A DNA stretch of 59,681 nucleotides, from the NCBI GenBank assembly GCA_020632575.1, contig JACKFH010000022.1, forward strand, positions 1-59,681. The letters run 5' to 3'. Below the pieces are notes generated by a model. It ran no database searches, was not told the DNA's origin, and saw only the letters and a program-made list of their open reading frames with translations. The translations under genes were made by a program, and so were the position numbers. Each line of letters starts with the position of its first letter. Positions within the stretch are counted from its first letter, which is position 1. The DNA comes from Candidatus Omnitrophota bacterium (GTDB lineage: Bacteria; Hinthialibacterota; Hinthialibacteria; OLB16). This document shows positions 15,543 to 24,263 of the stretch, in pieces.

Positions 15543-17084
15543 ATGATTTCATTGCATTCTCTCTATCACCTAAGATTTCCTGACGGTCTAAGAAACATCC
15601 TGATTGGCGCACTACTCACGGTAATCCTGGTCCCAGCCTTCGCCAGCTTTGCAGTCTCAGAAGACAATGGCCTAGCAGAGGTTCGCGCCACCTATGATCA
15701 GCTTCATTCCAAACTCATTGAATCGCAGGGCGAAAAGCCAATCGACAATGTCCAAGGCTCCATAGTCTGGGGGAGTTCTTACCAACTCGACTCCTATGTC
15801 AGCATGTATCAGGCAACTGGCGACACCGTTTATCTCGACCACTTCCTCCGTTTGGCGGATCGGGTGCTCGCGGCGCGAGCCGATAAGAGCGGGGAGTTGG
15901 ATTTTCGAGGCAGGCTCACCTTCGGATGGTTGAGCGGGGGGCACTACACCTACGGTAAACCAGTCGTGTTGAAGGACTCCGACGGCAATCCCTCGGTGCA
16001 GATTCAAACCATCGGGAACAGTTACAACGATAAGGTGTCCATTGAAATCATCGCCGGCGCCACCGCCGCCTCGTTCACTGTGAAATGTATCGACCATCGA
16101 AATCCCGACCAACCGAAAGAGACCCTCTTACGAGATCTGACGATGGAAACGGCGGTGAGAGAGGTCAACCCAAAAGAAGGCGAACCCCGGCTGATCCAAT
16201 TGAAGAGAATTGGAGATAGACCGCCCGCTCCCATCGGTCCCTTTATTCCAGAGACTCAACTCATGACCTTTCATGGTCACCACACAGGGCGAATCTTGAC
16301 CCCGATGGCCCGATTCTGCGATTTGGTTATCAACAACGATGACCTGGAGAAGTACAGAGAAAAGGCCGAGGATTATCTCCTCGAGATCCGGATCTCCATG
16401 GCGGAGCACGACCAGTTCTTAGTGGAGGAGGATGATTGGGGATACACGATTTTCGAGAGAGGGAGCCCCTTCTGGTGCGATGGAGTTCCCGAGCCACACA
16501 ACACCATGGCGTGCAGCGGCTCGACATACATTCACCTATATCGTGCCACGGGCGAGCCGTATTTCCTCGACCGCGCGACTCGTCTCGCCCGAATGTTCAA
16601 GAGGAACCACATCCCCCAAGCCGATGGAACCTGGCTTTTCCATTATTGGTGGGGACCGATGGAGACAGGATGGAATGAAGGGGAAGGAACGAGCGACCAT
16701 CTCGGCTCGTATGCAGGGCAAAGCGTTCCCGAGGACATCTCCCACCTCCAATTGACCCTGATGTTTTTGGCCGATTGCTATGAAAACGGGATTGTGTTTG
16801 GGGAGGAGGATCTCGACCGGTGGGCGAAGACCTTCAACACGGTCCTCTACCATGAGGATGATGAGGGGCCTTACCTCCCTTTTCGTGTGGATGGCTCCCA
16901 GTCAGGGAAATCTCGTGGCAGTTCCAACCATGTCCTCTATGGGTTTCTGGAGATCGGAGCATGTGTCGATTCGACAATGGTCGATCGGTGCCAATCCATC
17001 TTGGAGGCGAATTATTCCCACACCGCCTCCCCCACGGTCCTTTTTTCCTATGCCGCGCTGGCGAAAGCCTCAAGAACTCCTTAA
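15543..17084 (+). CDS. Exported alpha/alpha-barrel protein, possible polysaccharide-modifying enzyme
   Basis: 513 residues with an N-terminal signal (hydrophobic stretch ILIGALLTVILVPAFA). Repeated helical segments such as YVSMYQATGDTVYLDHFLRLADRVL, YIHLYRATGEPYFLDRATRLARMF and LTLMFLADCYENGIVFGEEDLDRWA show an alpha/alpha-toroid like those of polysaccharide lyases, epimerases and glycoside hydrolases. Near residues 150-235 lies a beta-rich stretch, then FHGHHTGRILTPMARFCDLVI. GSPFWCDGVPEPHNTMACSG may be part of the active site. Resemblance to the glucuronyl C5-epimerase C-terminal domain is possible but not demonstrated. The gene follows the structured RNA by 67 bp and precedes a radical SAM gene by 85 bp. 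No function is assigned. Confidence 0.75.
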   Translation: MISLHSLYHLRFPDGLRNILIGALLTVILVPAFASFAVSEDNGLAEVRATYDQLHSKLIESQGEKPIDNVQGSIVWGSSYQLDSYVSMYQATGDTVYLDHFLRLADRVLAARADKSGELDFRGRLTFGWLSGGHYTYGKPVVLKDSDGNPSVQIQTIGNSYNDKVSIEIIAGATAASFTVKCIDHRNPDQPKETLLRDLTMETAVREVNPKEGEPRLIQLKRIGDRPPAPIGPFIPETQLMTFHGHHTGRILTPMARFCDLVINNDDLEKYREKAEDYLLEIRISMAEHDQFLVEEDDWGYTIFERGSPFWCDGVPEPHNTMACSGSTYIHLYRATGEPYFLDRATRLARMFKRNHIPQADGTWLFHYWWGPMETGWNEGEGTSDHLGSYAGQSVPEDISHLQLTLMFLADCYENGIVFGEEDLDRWAKTFNTVLYHEDDEGPYLPFRVDGSQSGKSRGSSNHVLYGFLEIGACVDSTMVDRCQSILEANYSHTASPTVLFSYAALAKASRTP

Positions 17085-17169
17085 GGTTTCAAAGTTCCAT
17101 TCCCGGAGGGACCAATGCCCCCCCAATTGGGGTCTTGCGCATGAGTGCGGCTTCTTTCAAACTGTAATC

Positions 17170-18297
17170 ATGAAGATTCCTATTAAAAAAGGGTTTTTGG
17201 GAAACCAACGCCGCATCACCATGATGATGGACCTCTCATCCACTTGCGATATCCTCTGCAAGCAGTGTTTCCGAACAGTTCTGATTCCCAAATCGGCCAA
17301 AGTTTCCACCGATCAAATCGGAATTCTCGAACGGGAGGTGTTTCCCTACATCGACCGATTAGCCCTTTCCTGCACCGGGGAACCGTTAACTCTTCGAAAT
17401 TTCAAAGAAGGTCTGAAAGCCGCCAAACGGGCCGGAGTTCCATTCATCCGGATTCAATCCAATGGAACCCATCTGTCCGAGGAAATGTCTGAATTTCTCA
17501 TCGACGAGGGTCTCACCCACCTTGGGATCTCATTGGATGGCGCCACAAAGGAGACCTTTGAGACTGTCCGGAATGGCGCCCATTGGGATGAAGTGATCGG
17601 CAACATACGAACATTCACTCGTCTCCGTCGGGAACGGCAATCCTCCTCCCCCTCGCTCTGTTTGAACTTCACTCTGATGAAAGAAAACGCGGAGGAGGCG
17701 GTTTCTTTTATACCCTTCGCTGTCGGCCTCGGGGCCGACTCGGTGAGTTTTTCGCACTTGATCCTGGAATCCTGGGAGATGAAGGATTGGAGCCTCCTCT
17801 ACGACGCCCCGAGGATGAATGCTCTCTTGGCGGATCTTCGTGAAGAGGCGAAGAAATACAACATTCCTTCGCATATCCCGGCGGATGTCCCTGATAATAT
17901 CATTCCCTTTGACGGACAATTGATCGAGGATGTCCCCACCCACTCCGGCCCCTGCTCGGCGGCCGAGGAAGACTGGATGTTTATGCTCCCCAACGGGGAC
18001 ATATTCGCCTGCGGGAATCTTCAGGATCAGGGACCGCTTGGAAATGTTTTCCAAACGCCTCTCAAGGAGATCTGGCTGGGAGCCAGGAATCAGAATTTCC
18101 GCCGCAACGCACTCAATGGCTGCGTGGAGGGGTGCGACCATTGCAAGATTTTCGCCTCCTCGGCCGATCCCTCACATGAAATGAGTTATCTCGCGCGACG
18201 ATTGACCTCTCGCGCGGCGGCGGAAATGGATTTTGAGTCGGTCCACCGCAGGCGAGAGCCTTCGAGTTCGGCTCAAACAGCTCCGGCCCACTCGTGA
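17170..18297 (+). CDS. Radical SAM/SPASM-domain protein
   Basis: 375 residues. The 4Fe-4S site CDILCKQC (Cys26, Cys30, Cys33; CX3CX2C) lies near the N-terminus. GEP, IQSNGTHLSEEM and GISLDGATKETFETVR follow the usual barrel pattern. The C-terminal SPASM-like region has GPCSAAEEDWMFMLPNGDIFACGNLQ and later GCVEGCDHC, giving five cysteines. The frame is open upstream to 16780 over the previous gene, but that part is a shadow; 17170 gives a normal N-terminus, although without a clear ribosome site. Such proteins modify peptides or proteins. It is convergent with a sulfatase, but it lacks the C-D motif and the full cysteine set of anaerobic sulfatase-maturing enzymes, so that role is unlikely. 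Substrate unknown. Confidence 0.88.
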   Translation: MKIPIKKGFLGNQRRITMMMDLSSTCDILCKQCFRTVLIPKSAKVSTDQIGILEREVFPYIDRLALSCTGEPLTLRNFKEGLKAAKRAGVPFIRIQSNGTHLSEEMSEFLIDEGLTHLGISLDGATKETFETVRNGAHWDEVIGNIRTFTRLRRERQSSSPSLCLNFTLMKENAEEAVSFIPFAVGLGADSVSFSHLILESWEMKDWSLLYDAPRMNALLADLREEAKKYNIPSHIPADVPDNIIPFDGQLIEDVPTHSGPCSAAEEDWMFMLPNGDIFACGNLQDQGPLGNVFQTPLKEIWLGARNQNFRRNALNGCVEGCDHCKIFASSADPSHEMSYLARRLTSRAAAEMDFESVHRRREPSSSAQTAPAHS

Positions 18298-18310
18298 TTG
18301 TCGATCCCTG

Positions 18311-19762
18311 TCATCCGTCTTCGTAATCCTCTCCGTTAAGACTACGGACGACCGAAGCCTGCCACGCTTCCAACTCATTTCGCATCCGTTCAAACCGATC
18401 CCCATTTTCCTGGATGACGACTTTTTCCTCCATGGGATCGTCTTCTAAGTTGTAGAGCTGGAAGCGGATTGTGTTCTCGTCATCTTTTTCGATTCGGTGA
18501 AGTTTCCAAGGCCAATCAAGCCATGCGGCGTGACCGGGAAATGTTTCAAGGGAGAATTTCTCCGAAACAAACCCAGAGTCCAAACGAAGGAGCTCCGGGT
18601 GGGCTACATCTTTTCCCTCCTTTTGAGCCTTAAGTAGATCCGCCATCAGTTCCGCGCTTGGCGTTCGGATCCCTTTTGCGGGGTAATCCCAAAACCCGAG
18701 AGGCCTTCCTCGATTCTCCATCTGCCCTGAAAGGAGCGGGAGAAGACTGATTCCATCCAAGGGGGGCTGCCCCTCCATCTCCACACCCACCAGGTCGAGG
18801 AGGGTCGGATAGATGTCGTAGGTGCAACCGGGAAGGTTAGTGACACTTCCTGACGCAATTCGCTCGGGCCACTCGATAAAAGCGGGAACCCGAAGTCCAC
18901 CCTCGTAAATGTCGCCTTTATCTCCACGACCGCCAGTGGAACCCAAATTCGGCAACCCTCCATTGTCGCTGCAGTACCAGAGCAGGGTGTTGTCCCTCAG
19001 GCCCAATCCCTTCACTTCCTCACGAAGCTTTCCAAAGGCGCGATCCATCCCGGTGATTTCGCCATAAAAATTCTGGTGTTTCTCATCCTGGTCTTTGTAG
19101 GGCTCACGGTCTCTTTCGACCGCATGGTGCGGATTATGCGGAGAGCCGAACCAGACCACCGCGAAGAAGGGACTTTCGTCTTGGGAGTGCTTGCGGATGA
19201 ACTCCAGCGCCGCGTCCACGGTCACCATCGAACTCTCGCCCTGTTCCTGTTCGGCTACTCCCTCGCGGCTCAGTATCGGGTCGTTATCAAAAAAGTTCGG
19301 CGCGGAGAGCCACTCGTCGAATCCACTGTTTCCCGGGTTGACCGGACTTCCTTTCTGAACCGATCCGACATGCCATTTCCCAAAATGCCCTGTGGCATAT
19401 CCCGCCTGCTTCAGGGCTTCCGCGATGGTGATCTCTTGGGGGCGGATGCTGTGACCCCAGGAAAAACACCCGCAACGGTTCGGAGTGCGACCAGTGAGGA
19501 CGCTGGCGCGAGTGGGAGAACAGACCGGAGCCGCCGCGTAGAAATGATCGAATCGAAGGCTGTTCTTCGAGGCCTCATCGAAATTGGGGGTTTTCAGGAC
19601 AGGGTGATCGTAATATCCCATGTCTCCCCAACCCTGATCGTCGGCCATGCAAAGGATAATGTTGGGTCTCTTCGACTCTTCCGCACTCGCCAGACTTGGC
19701 CAAATCGAGGCGCCAACAAAACCTACGCCCATCGTTTCTAAAAACTCTCGTCGTTTGGTCAC
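18311..19762 (-). CDS. Tat-exported sulfatase 1
   Basis: Type I sulfatase (alkaline-phosphatase superfamily) that would hydrolyse sulfate esters outside the cytoplasm. The start is taken as GTG at 19762: GGAGG at 19771-19775 is correctly spaced for it, and it gives MTKRREFLETMG, a twin-arginine signal. The upstream GTG at 19771 overlaps that site. The formylglycine motif is CSPTRASVLTGR with Cys81. The calcium-binding Asp pair (MADDQG, residues 41-42), GKWHVG and the C-terminal-region SDNGG are present; 483 residues is normal. It ends 13 bp from the convergent radical SAM gene and is followed in genome order by a second sulfatase transcribed in the same direction. The glycan or steroid substrate cannot be read from sequence. 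Confidence 0.95.
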   Translation of the reverse strand: MTKRREFLETMGVGFVGASIWPSLASAEESKRPNIILCMADDQGWGDMGYYDHPVLKTPNFDEASKNSLRFDHFYAAAPVCSPTRASVLTGRTPNRCGCFSWGHSIRPQEITIAEALKQAGYATGHFGKWHVGSVQKGSPVNPGNSGFDEWLSAPNFFDNDPILSREGVAEQEQGESSMVTVDAALEFIRKHSQDESPFFAVVWFGSPHNPHHAVERDREPYKDQDEKHQNFYGEITGMDRAFGKLREEVKGLGLRDNTLLWYCSDNGGLPNLGSTGGRGDKGDIYEGGLRVPAFIEWPERIASGSVTNLPGCTYDIYPTLLDLVGVEMEGQPPLDGISLLPLLSGQMENRGRPLGFWDYPAKGIRTPSAELMADLLKAQKEGKDVAHPELLRLDSGFVSEKFSLETFPGHAAWLDWPWKLHRIEKDDENTIRFQLYNLEDDPMEEKVVIQENGDRFERMRNELEAWQASVVRSLNGEDYEDG

Positions 19763-19802
19763 CTTGAACACCTCCGTTTCGCTGCTTCAGAATGACCCGC
19801 GC

Positions 19803-21212
19803 CTATCGCTTCAAACTTAAGTCCCATTCCTGTCTCGGATTCGGTTTGTATCGCGGAGCCGCATCCCTCTCGGGGAAAGAGCGGGCTACCGCCTCGAACT
19901 TCTCGAGCGCTTGCGCCGCCTCGTCCGGCGGATTGTCGAGGAGGTTGTATCCCTCACCAGGATCTCTTTCGAGATCGAACAGAGATGTCGTCCCATTGTC
20001 CGTATAAATGATTTTGTATCGTTCCCCACAAATCGCGCGATCCGCGAAACCTTTTTCGGGAATGACCCGTTTGCCATCGAATTTTGCCTCTCCACCACCC
20101 ATCGACAACACCCAGTCGCGGGGCGATCGCGCGGCTGTCCCATGTAAGACATCCGCAAGTGAATGGCCATCAATCGTCCATCCCTCGGGTGCTTCAGCTC
20201 CAGCCAAATTCAAAAAGGTTGGGAAGAGATCGGTAAAATCGGTCAGCGCTTCGGTGCTGCTTCCGGCGGGAATTTTCCCTGGACAACTCACAATGAACGG
20301 TTCTCGAATACCGTTCTCGGTTAACTTTCCTTTTCCCCCACGCACCTTGCGTCCGTTTAATCTTCCCGTGATGGATCCGGCTGTGCCGTTGTCGGTGGTG
20401 AAAAAGACATAAGTCCTGTCTCGAATTCCCAGTTGTTCGAGAGCCTGCACAAGTCGACCGACAAGTTTGTCCGTATACCGCACCATCGCTTTGAAGCAGT
20501 CCTCATTCCCGCTAGCGTTGGGTTCGTCCGGTGTTGGGACAAAGGGGGCGTGGGTCAGGCACATCGGGAAATAAAGAAGCATCGGGGAGTTCTGGTTACG
20601 CTCCATGAAATCGATCAGGAAGTCGGTGTAGATGTCAGGACCAAATTGACCTTCGTAAGTCCGGCTTCCATCATTCGTGTGGATGTACGGATCCCAATAT
20701 CGCTCGGCGCTCGGGGGATTGCCCGTTTCGTAACCCGTCCACATGCACCACTCGTTGAATCCATGTTCGGCTAGCGCCTTGGGTTGGACACGGAAATCGT
20801 TAATCTGCCATTTTCCGGCAATGGCGGTTTGGTAGCCCTCATTCCGCAGCACCCTTGCGAAGGTGAAATTCTGGTTGGGATCGAAGTGACACCCGTCTCC
20901 CCATCTCGGCACATCCCAATGGTTCACCCAGCCATGCCGGAAGGGGTATTGACCGGTGAGCAAAGTGGCGCGAGTGGGCGTGCATTTCGGCATCGAATAT
21001 GCGCGAGTGAACAACATTCCCTCTTCGGCCAAACGATCGATGTTGGGAGTTTCGATCCCCTCAGCGCCGTAACATCCGATCCATTCCGGCCCGAGATCAT
21101 CGACCATGACAAGGAGGATGTTGGGCTTCTCAGCCGTATCCTCACAGTGGCTGGCAGGGCTAATAAGTGTCGCCAAGCAGGTGATCAGAGACAGGTAAAA
21201 GCTGGTCTTCAT
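19803..21212 (-). CDS. Secreted sulfatase 2
   Basis: Type I sulfatase of 469 residues. ATG at 21212 is chosen because GGAGGT precedes it by about six bases and it opens a Sec signal (MKTSFYLSLITCLATL); the longer frame adds 17 residues without a ribosome site. The formylglycine motif is CTPTRATLLTGQ with Cys77. MVDDLG, AGKWQIND and TTDNGTAGS supply metal and active-site positions. It lies upstream of sulfatase 1 (40 bp gap) in the same orientation, so the two probably form an operon. It is transcribed away from sulfatase 3, with 131 bp between the start codons acting as a shared promoter region. Substrate unknown; presence beside other sulfatases suggests stepwise desulfation of one complex glycan. 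Confidence 0.95.
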   Translation of the reverse strand: MKTSFYLSLITCLATLISPASHCEDTAEKPNILLVMVDDLGPEWIGCYGAEGIETPNIDRLAEEGMLFTRAYSMPKCTPTRATLLTGQYPFRHGWVNHWDVPRWGDGCHFDPNQNFTFARVLRNEGYQTAIAGKWQINDFRVQPKALAEHGFNEWCMWTGYETGNPPSAERYWDPYIHTNDGSRTYEGQFGPDIYTDFLIDFMERNQNSPMLLYFPMCLTHAPFVPTPDEPNASGNEDCFKAMVRYTDKLVGRLVQALEQLGIRDRTYVFFTTDNGTAGSITGRLNGRKVRGGKGKLTENGIREPFIVSCPGKIPAGSSTEALTDFTDLFPTFLNLAGAEAPEGWTIDGHSLADVLHGTAARSPRDWVLSMGGGEAKFDGKRVIPEKGFADRAICGERYKIIYTDNGTTSLFDLERDPGEGYNLLDNPPDEAAQALEKFEAVARSFPERDAAPRYKPNPRQEWDLSLKR

Positions 21213-21343
21213 CCAAACCTCCACAAAAGATTCGGTTCGTATTCGTCCGAGAAACCCTAGCACAGAAGCGATGGCGTGTAGCGGCGTGGTTTTTCAGATG
21301 GCCTGCGCCTGATATGCTTGCGACTCAGTCTGTGGAGGACGCC

Positions 21344-22801
21344 ATGATGAAGTTTAGAAATATTTTCATTTTAATTATCGCAGCCCTTGCCGCAATCGGC
21401 CAGCCAGGGTTCGCTCAGAATCGACCAAACATTCTTTTCGCCCTCGCGGATGACTGGGGTTGGCCTCACGCTGGGGCCTATGGTGATGCTGTTGTCAAGA
21501 CTCCTACCTTCGATCGCTTGGCGAATCAGGGGGTCCTGTTCGAACACGCTTATATCTCATCGCCCTCTTGCACGCCCTCGCGTGGGGCGGTCCTGACTGG
21601 CCAATTTCACTGGAGGCTCGGTGGAGCCGCCAACCTTTGGAGCGTGTTCCCGGACCGGTTTGCAACCTACCCCGAAATTCTGGAACAAAACGGCTATTTT
21701 GTCGGAAGCACCGGAAAGACTTGGGGACCCGGAAAAACGGAGACGCCTGGACGCCAACTGGCCGGGAAGCGATACAAGGATTTTGACGAGTTCCTCTTAC
21801 AGAGAGACAAGGAAAAACCGTTCTGTTTTTGGTTGGGTAGCGGCGATCCGCATCGGCCCTACGAGGAGGGGACTGGAATCGAGAGTGGAATGGATCTCTC
21901 CAAAATCGAAGTCCCGGCTTGTTTTCCCGATGTTCCCGAGATCCGAAGCGATATCGCCGACTACTATTTCGAGGTTCAAAGATTCGACACGTTGGTCGGA
22001 GAAGCCTTGAAATCACTGGAACAAGCGGGCGAACTTGAAAACACGATCGTCTTGATGACCGGTGATCACGGTTTCCCGTTTCCCCGTGGGAAGAGCAATC
22101 TCTACGACATCGGCGCTCGTGTCCCCTTGGCGGTGATGTGGCCGAAGGGGATTCCGAAGGGGCAGACCCATTCGGGATTCGTCAGCTTCGTCGATGTCGC
22201 CCCCACAGTCCTGGACGCCGCCGGGGTCTCTATCCCCAAGGACGTTTCCGGGAAGAGCCTCCTCGGCATGATGACGAACGGCGAGGCTTCAACCGAGGAG
22301 GGCAGGGAATCGATCGTCTTCGGCAAAGAGCGCCATGTCCCCAGCCAAGAATCTCCCGATTGGGGCGGTTACCCCTCCCGGGCAATCCGCACTCACGAAT
22401 TCTTGTATATCCACAACTTCACCCCGGAGCGTTGGCCGAACGGGACCCCGGACTACGAGCACGCAACTATTCCGGGCGCCTGGTACGCTGACACCGACAA
22501 CGGCCCGACCAAGACCCTGATCATCGAGAAGAAGGATTCGAACGAGGATTTCAAACGCGCCTACGACCTCTGCTTTGCCAAACGCCCCAGCGAGGAATTG
22601 TACGACCTTCGCAAAGACCCGGACCAATTGGTCAATGTGGCGGGAGAAGAAGAATACGCTGACAACTTGAAGGAGCTCCGGGAGCAGTTGATGGAGACTC
22701 TTCGTGAAACGGGCGACCAGCGCGTATTGGGACATCCCGAAATTTACGAGGAGGAACCCTACTTGGGTGGAGCGCCGAAGTTTCCGGGGTGGATGGACTA
22801 G
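21344..22801 (+). CDS. Secreted sulfatase 3 (N-sulfoglucosamine sulfohydrolase-like)
   Basis: Type I sulfatase of about 485 residues. GGAGG at 21334-21338 serves adjacent ATGs at 21344 and 21347, which open a signal peptide ending GFAQ. The upstream ATG at 21314 is not supported. The motif is CTPSRGAVLTGQ with Cys76. ALADDWGW, GSTGKTWGPGK, TGDHGFPFPRGKSNLYDIGARVPLAVMWP and the TxG-D-H-G site follow the heparan N-sulfatase/iduronate-sulfatase-like branch, which has a long C-terminal domain. That branch label rests on pattern only. It is transcribed divergently from sulfatase 2 and ends 3 bp from the His-rich gene on the other strand. Like the others it needs formylglycine formation by a maturase not seen in this window. 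Confidence 0.95.
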   Translation: MMKFRNIFILIIAALAAIGQPGFAQNRPNILFALADDWGWPHAGAYGDAVVKTPTFDRLANQGVLFEHAYISSPSCTPSRGAVLTGQFHWRLGGAANLWSVFPDRFATYPEILEQNGYFVGSTGKTWGPGKTETPGRQLAGKRYKDFDEFLLQRDKEKPFCFWLGSGDPHRPYEEGTGIESGMDLSKIEVPACFPDVPEIRSDIADYYFEVQRFDTLVGEALKSLEQAGELENTIVLMTGDHGFPFPRGKSNLYDIGARVPLAVMWPKGIPKGQTHSGFVSFVDVAPTVLDAAGVSIPKDVSGKSLLGMMTNGEASTEEGRESIVFGKERHVPSQESPDWGGYPSRAIRTHEFLYIHNFTPERWPNGTPDYEHATIPGAWYADTDNGPTKTLIIEKKDSNEDFKRAYDLCFAKRPSEELYDLRKDPDQLVNVAGEEEYADNLKELREQLMETLRETGDQRVLGHPEIYEEEPYLGGAPKFPGWMD

Positions 22802-22804
22802 ACC

Positions 22805-23278
22805 TTAATGATCGTGGTCATGCCCCTCGTCATGATCGTGGCCATGGTCTTCGTGCTCATGACCATGTTCGCCATGCGAGTGCCCATGCTCCTCGGGCAT
22901 TTCTTCGATCAGGAAGGTGTGAAGGGAATCGAGGAAGTTGCTGTAGCCCTCTTCGGATAGCCAATTCGTGGAGCGTGTCCACCCTAAGGTTCCGAGCAGG
23001 GTGTCCGGCACCTCGTTCAGAAACTCATCCGTAATCTCGATCTGGATCTTTTCCCCACTTCGCTGGACGATGATGTCATTATCTGTGGCCTCGCCGATAT
23101 GGATGCCGTGAGTCTCCAACAGGTGAACGACATCGCCGCGCTCCGAGGGGTCGGAGGGAGTTTCCGAAACGGTCGGATTCGTTTCTCCCGATGGCGGCGT
23201 GTTGCGTCCTTGGGTGAACAATGCGAACCAAACTCCGACCAGAACGACCACGGTGACAATGACAACCTTCGAACCCAT
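22805..23278 (-). CDS. Small membrane-anchored protein with histidine-rich tail
   Basis: 157 residues. One N-terminal transmembrane segment (VVIVTVVVLVGVWFALF) is followed by a proline/threonine-rich linker and a small alpha/beta region (VVHLLETHGIHIGEATDNDIIVQRSGEKIQIEI...). The last ~29 residues contain 12 histidines alternating with Gly, Asp and Glu (EEHGHSHGEHGHEHED...), a metal-binding type of tail as seen in zinc, nickel or copper proteins. It is the last gene of the five-gene ABC-2 operon, 4 bp after the TPR-like gene, with GGGGAGG upstream. I do not recognise the folded part. Metal buffering, sensing or delivery to the exporter is inference. The tail is probably exposed outside the inner membrane. 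Confidence 0.8.
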   Translation of the reverse strand: MGSKVVIVTVVVLVGVWFALFTQGRNTPPSGETNPTVSETPSDPSERGDVVHLLETHGIHIGEATDNDIIVQRSGEKIQIEITDEFLNEVPDTLLGTLGWTRSTNWLSEEGYSNFLDSLHTFLIEEMPEEHGHSHGEHGHEHEDHGHDHDEGHDHDH

Positions 23279-23282
23279 TCGC

Positions 23283-24263
23283 TCAGCTAGCCTCCCCGAC
23301 TTTTACTCGTAGTTCCTGAATCTCCGACTCGATGATCGGATCGGTCCCGAAATTCCGTTTCGAATAGATCGCCTTCTCGAGCGCCTCTTGATCCCGCCCC
23401 AAACGGCGCAGGACAAAAATCTCATAGTGGAGGCACGCGGCGAAACTATCCTCCATCTCATTCGGACGCCCCTTGCCCTTCCAACCGGCCTCGGGACGCA
23501 CCTTGGCCCCCAGTTCAATCGCTTTTTGAGCGTGGACAAGAGCCATTTTGAGGAGCGGAACTTCATCCTCGTCGGTCCATCCCTCAACATCGGCTCGATT
23601 TTGGGAGATCTCCTGCTGATAGGTGCGCACCATCATGAATTGCAGTTCATGACTCTTCGGATTGTTCTTGATGCCTTCCTCAATGAACTCGCGGGCTTTG
23701 ACTGTCGCGTCCTTTTCGCCCGAGGACATCAAGAGGAACGCGCCGATTCGGTAGCCACGGATCCGGTGCGGGTTCACGAGAGTCATCAATCGGAACCAGG
23801 GGAGGAGCTCGACCCCTTTCTGGTGCTGCATGTGGAACTCGGGTGAGGACCAGGGTTTGATTTCCCGTTCTAAGTGCCCGATGAAACCTCGCCAATCGTC
23901 ACTCGGAGTGCGAATGAGAGTCTTCGTCCCCCTGCCGGAGACTGTGCCATCGTCGTCGCCGGTTAGATCTTTTTCGGTGATGTGCGGTTGATAACCAACG
24001 CCGCTGTGAAGGTAGCGCTCCGTTTTTAGGAACATGATGTCGCTCATCGAAGTGCGAAATTCTCCGAACAAGCGGGCGACCGCCGAGGTGTTGCGACTGC
24101 TCTGAGCCTCCGAGGAATAACCCAGCATCGGAGTGTAATCCCCCGGATCGATGTGGCGTCCCAGCACCGGGACCAACATGTAGATCAGCAGAACGACCGC
24201 GATGCCAAGCGGCGTCCGGAAGAGAGATTCGAAAAAAGAGACCAAAGCGGAAAAACGATTCAT
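23283..24263 (-). CDS. Membrane-anchored TPR-like helical protein
   Basis: 326 residues with one transmembrane helix near the N-terminus (GIAVVLLIYMLVPVLG). The rest is soluble and largely helical; segments such as AREFIEEGIKNNPKSHELQFMMVRTYQQEI and ALVHAQKAIELGAKVRPE resemble tetratricopeptide repeats with weak conservation. The start codon directly follows the permease stop (TAGATG) with AAGGAG just upstream, so it is translationally linked to the ABC permease. It probably organises or couples the exporter in the periplasm. No enzymatic motif is seen. Function not recognised. Confidence 0.75.
   Translation of the reverse strand: MNRFSALVSFFESLFRTPLGIAVVLLIYMLVPVLGRHIDPGDYTPMLGYSSEAQSSRNTSAVARLFGEFRTSMSDIMFLKTERYLHSGVGYQPHITEKDLTGDDDGTVSGRGTKTLIRTPSDDWRGFIGHLEREIKPWSSPEFHMQHQKGVELLPWFRLMTLVNPHRIRGYRIGAFLLMSSGEKDATVKAREFIEEGIKNNPKSHELQFMMVRTYQQEISQNRADVEGWTDEDEVPLLKMALVHAQKAIELGAKVRPEAGWKGKGRPNEMEDSFAACLHYEIFVLRRLGRDQEALEKAIYSKRNFGTDPIIESEIQELRVKVGEAS

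Noticed and set aside
16780..17169. N-terminal extension of the radical SAM protein
   Set aside because: Overlaps most of the end of the upstream gene in another frame and has no conserved features; the Cys motif is at a normal distance from 17170.
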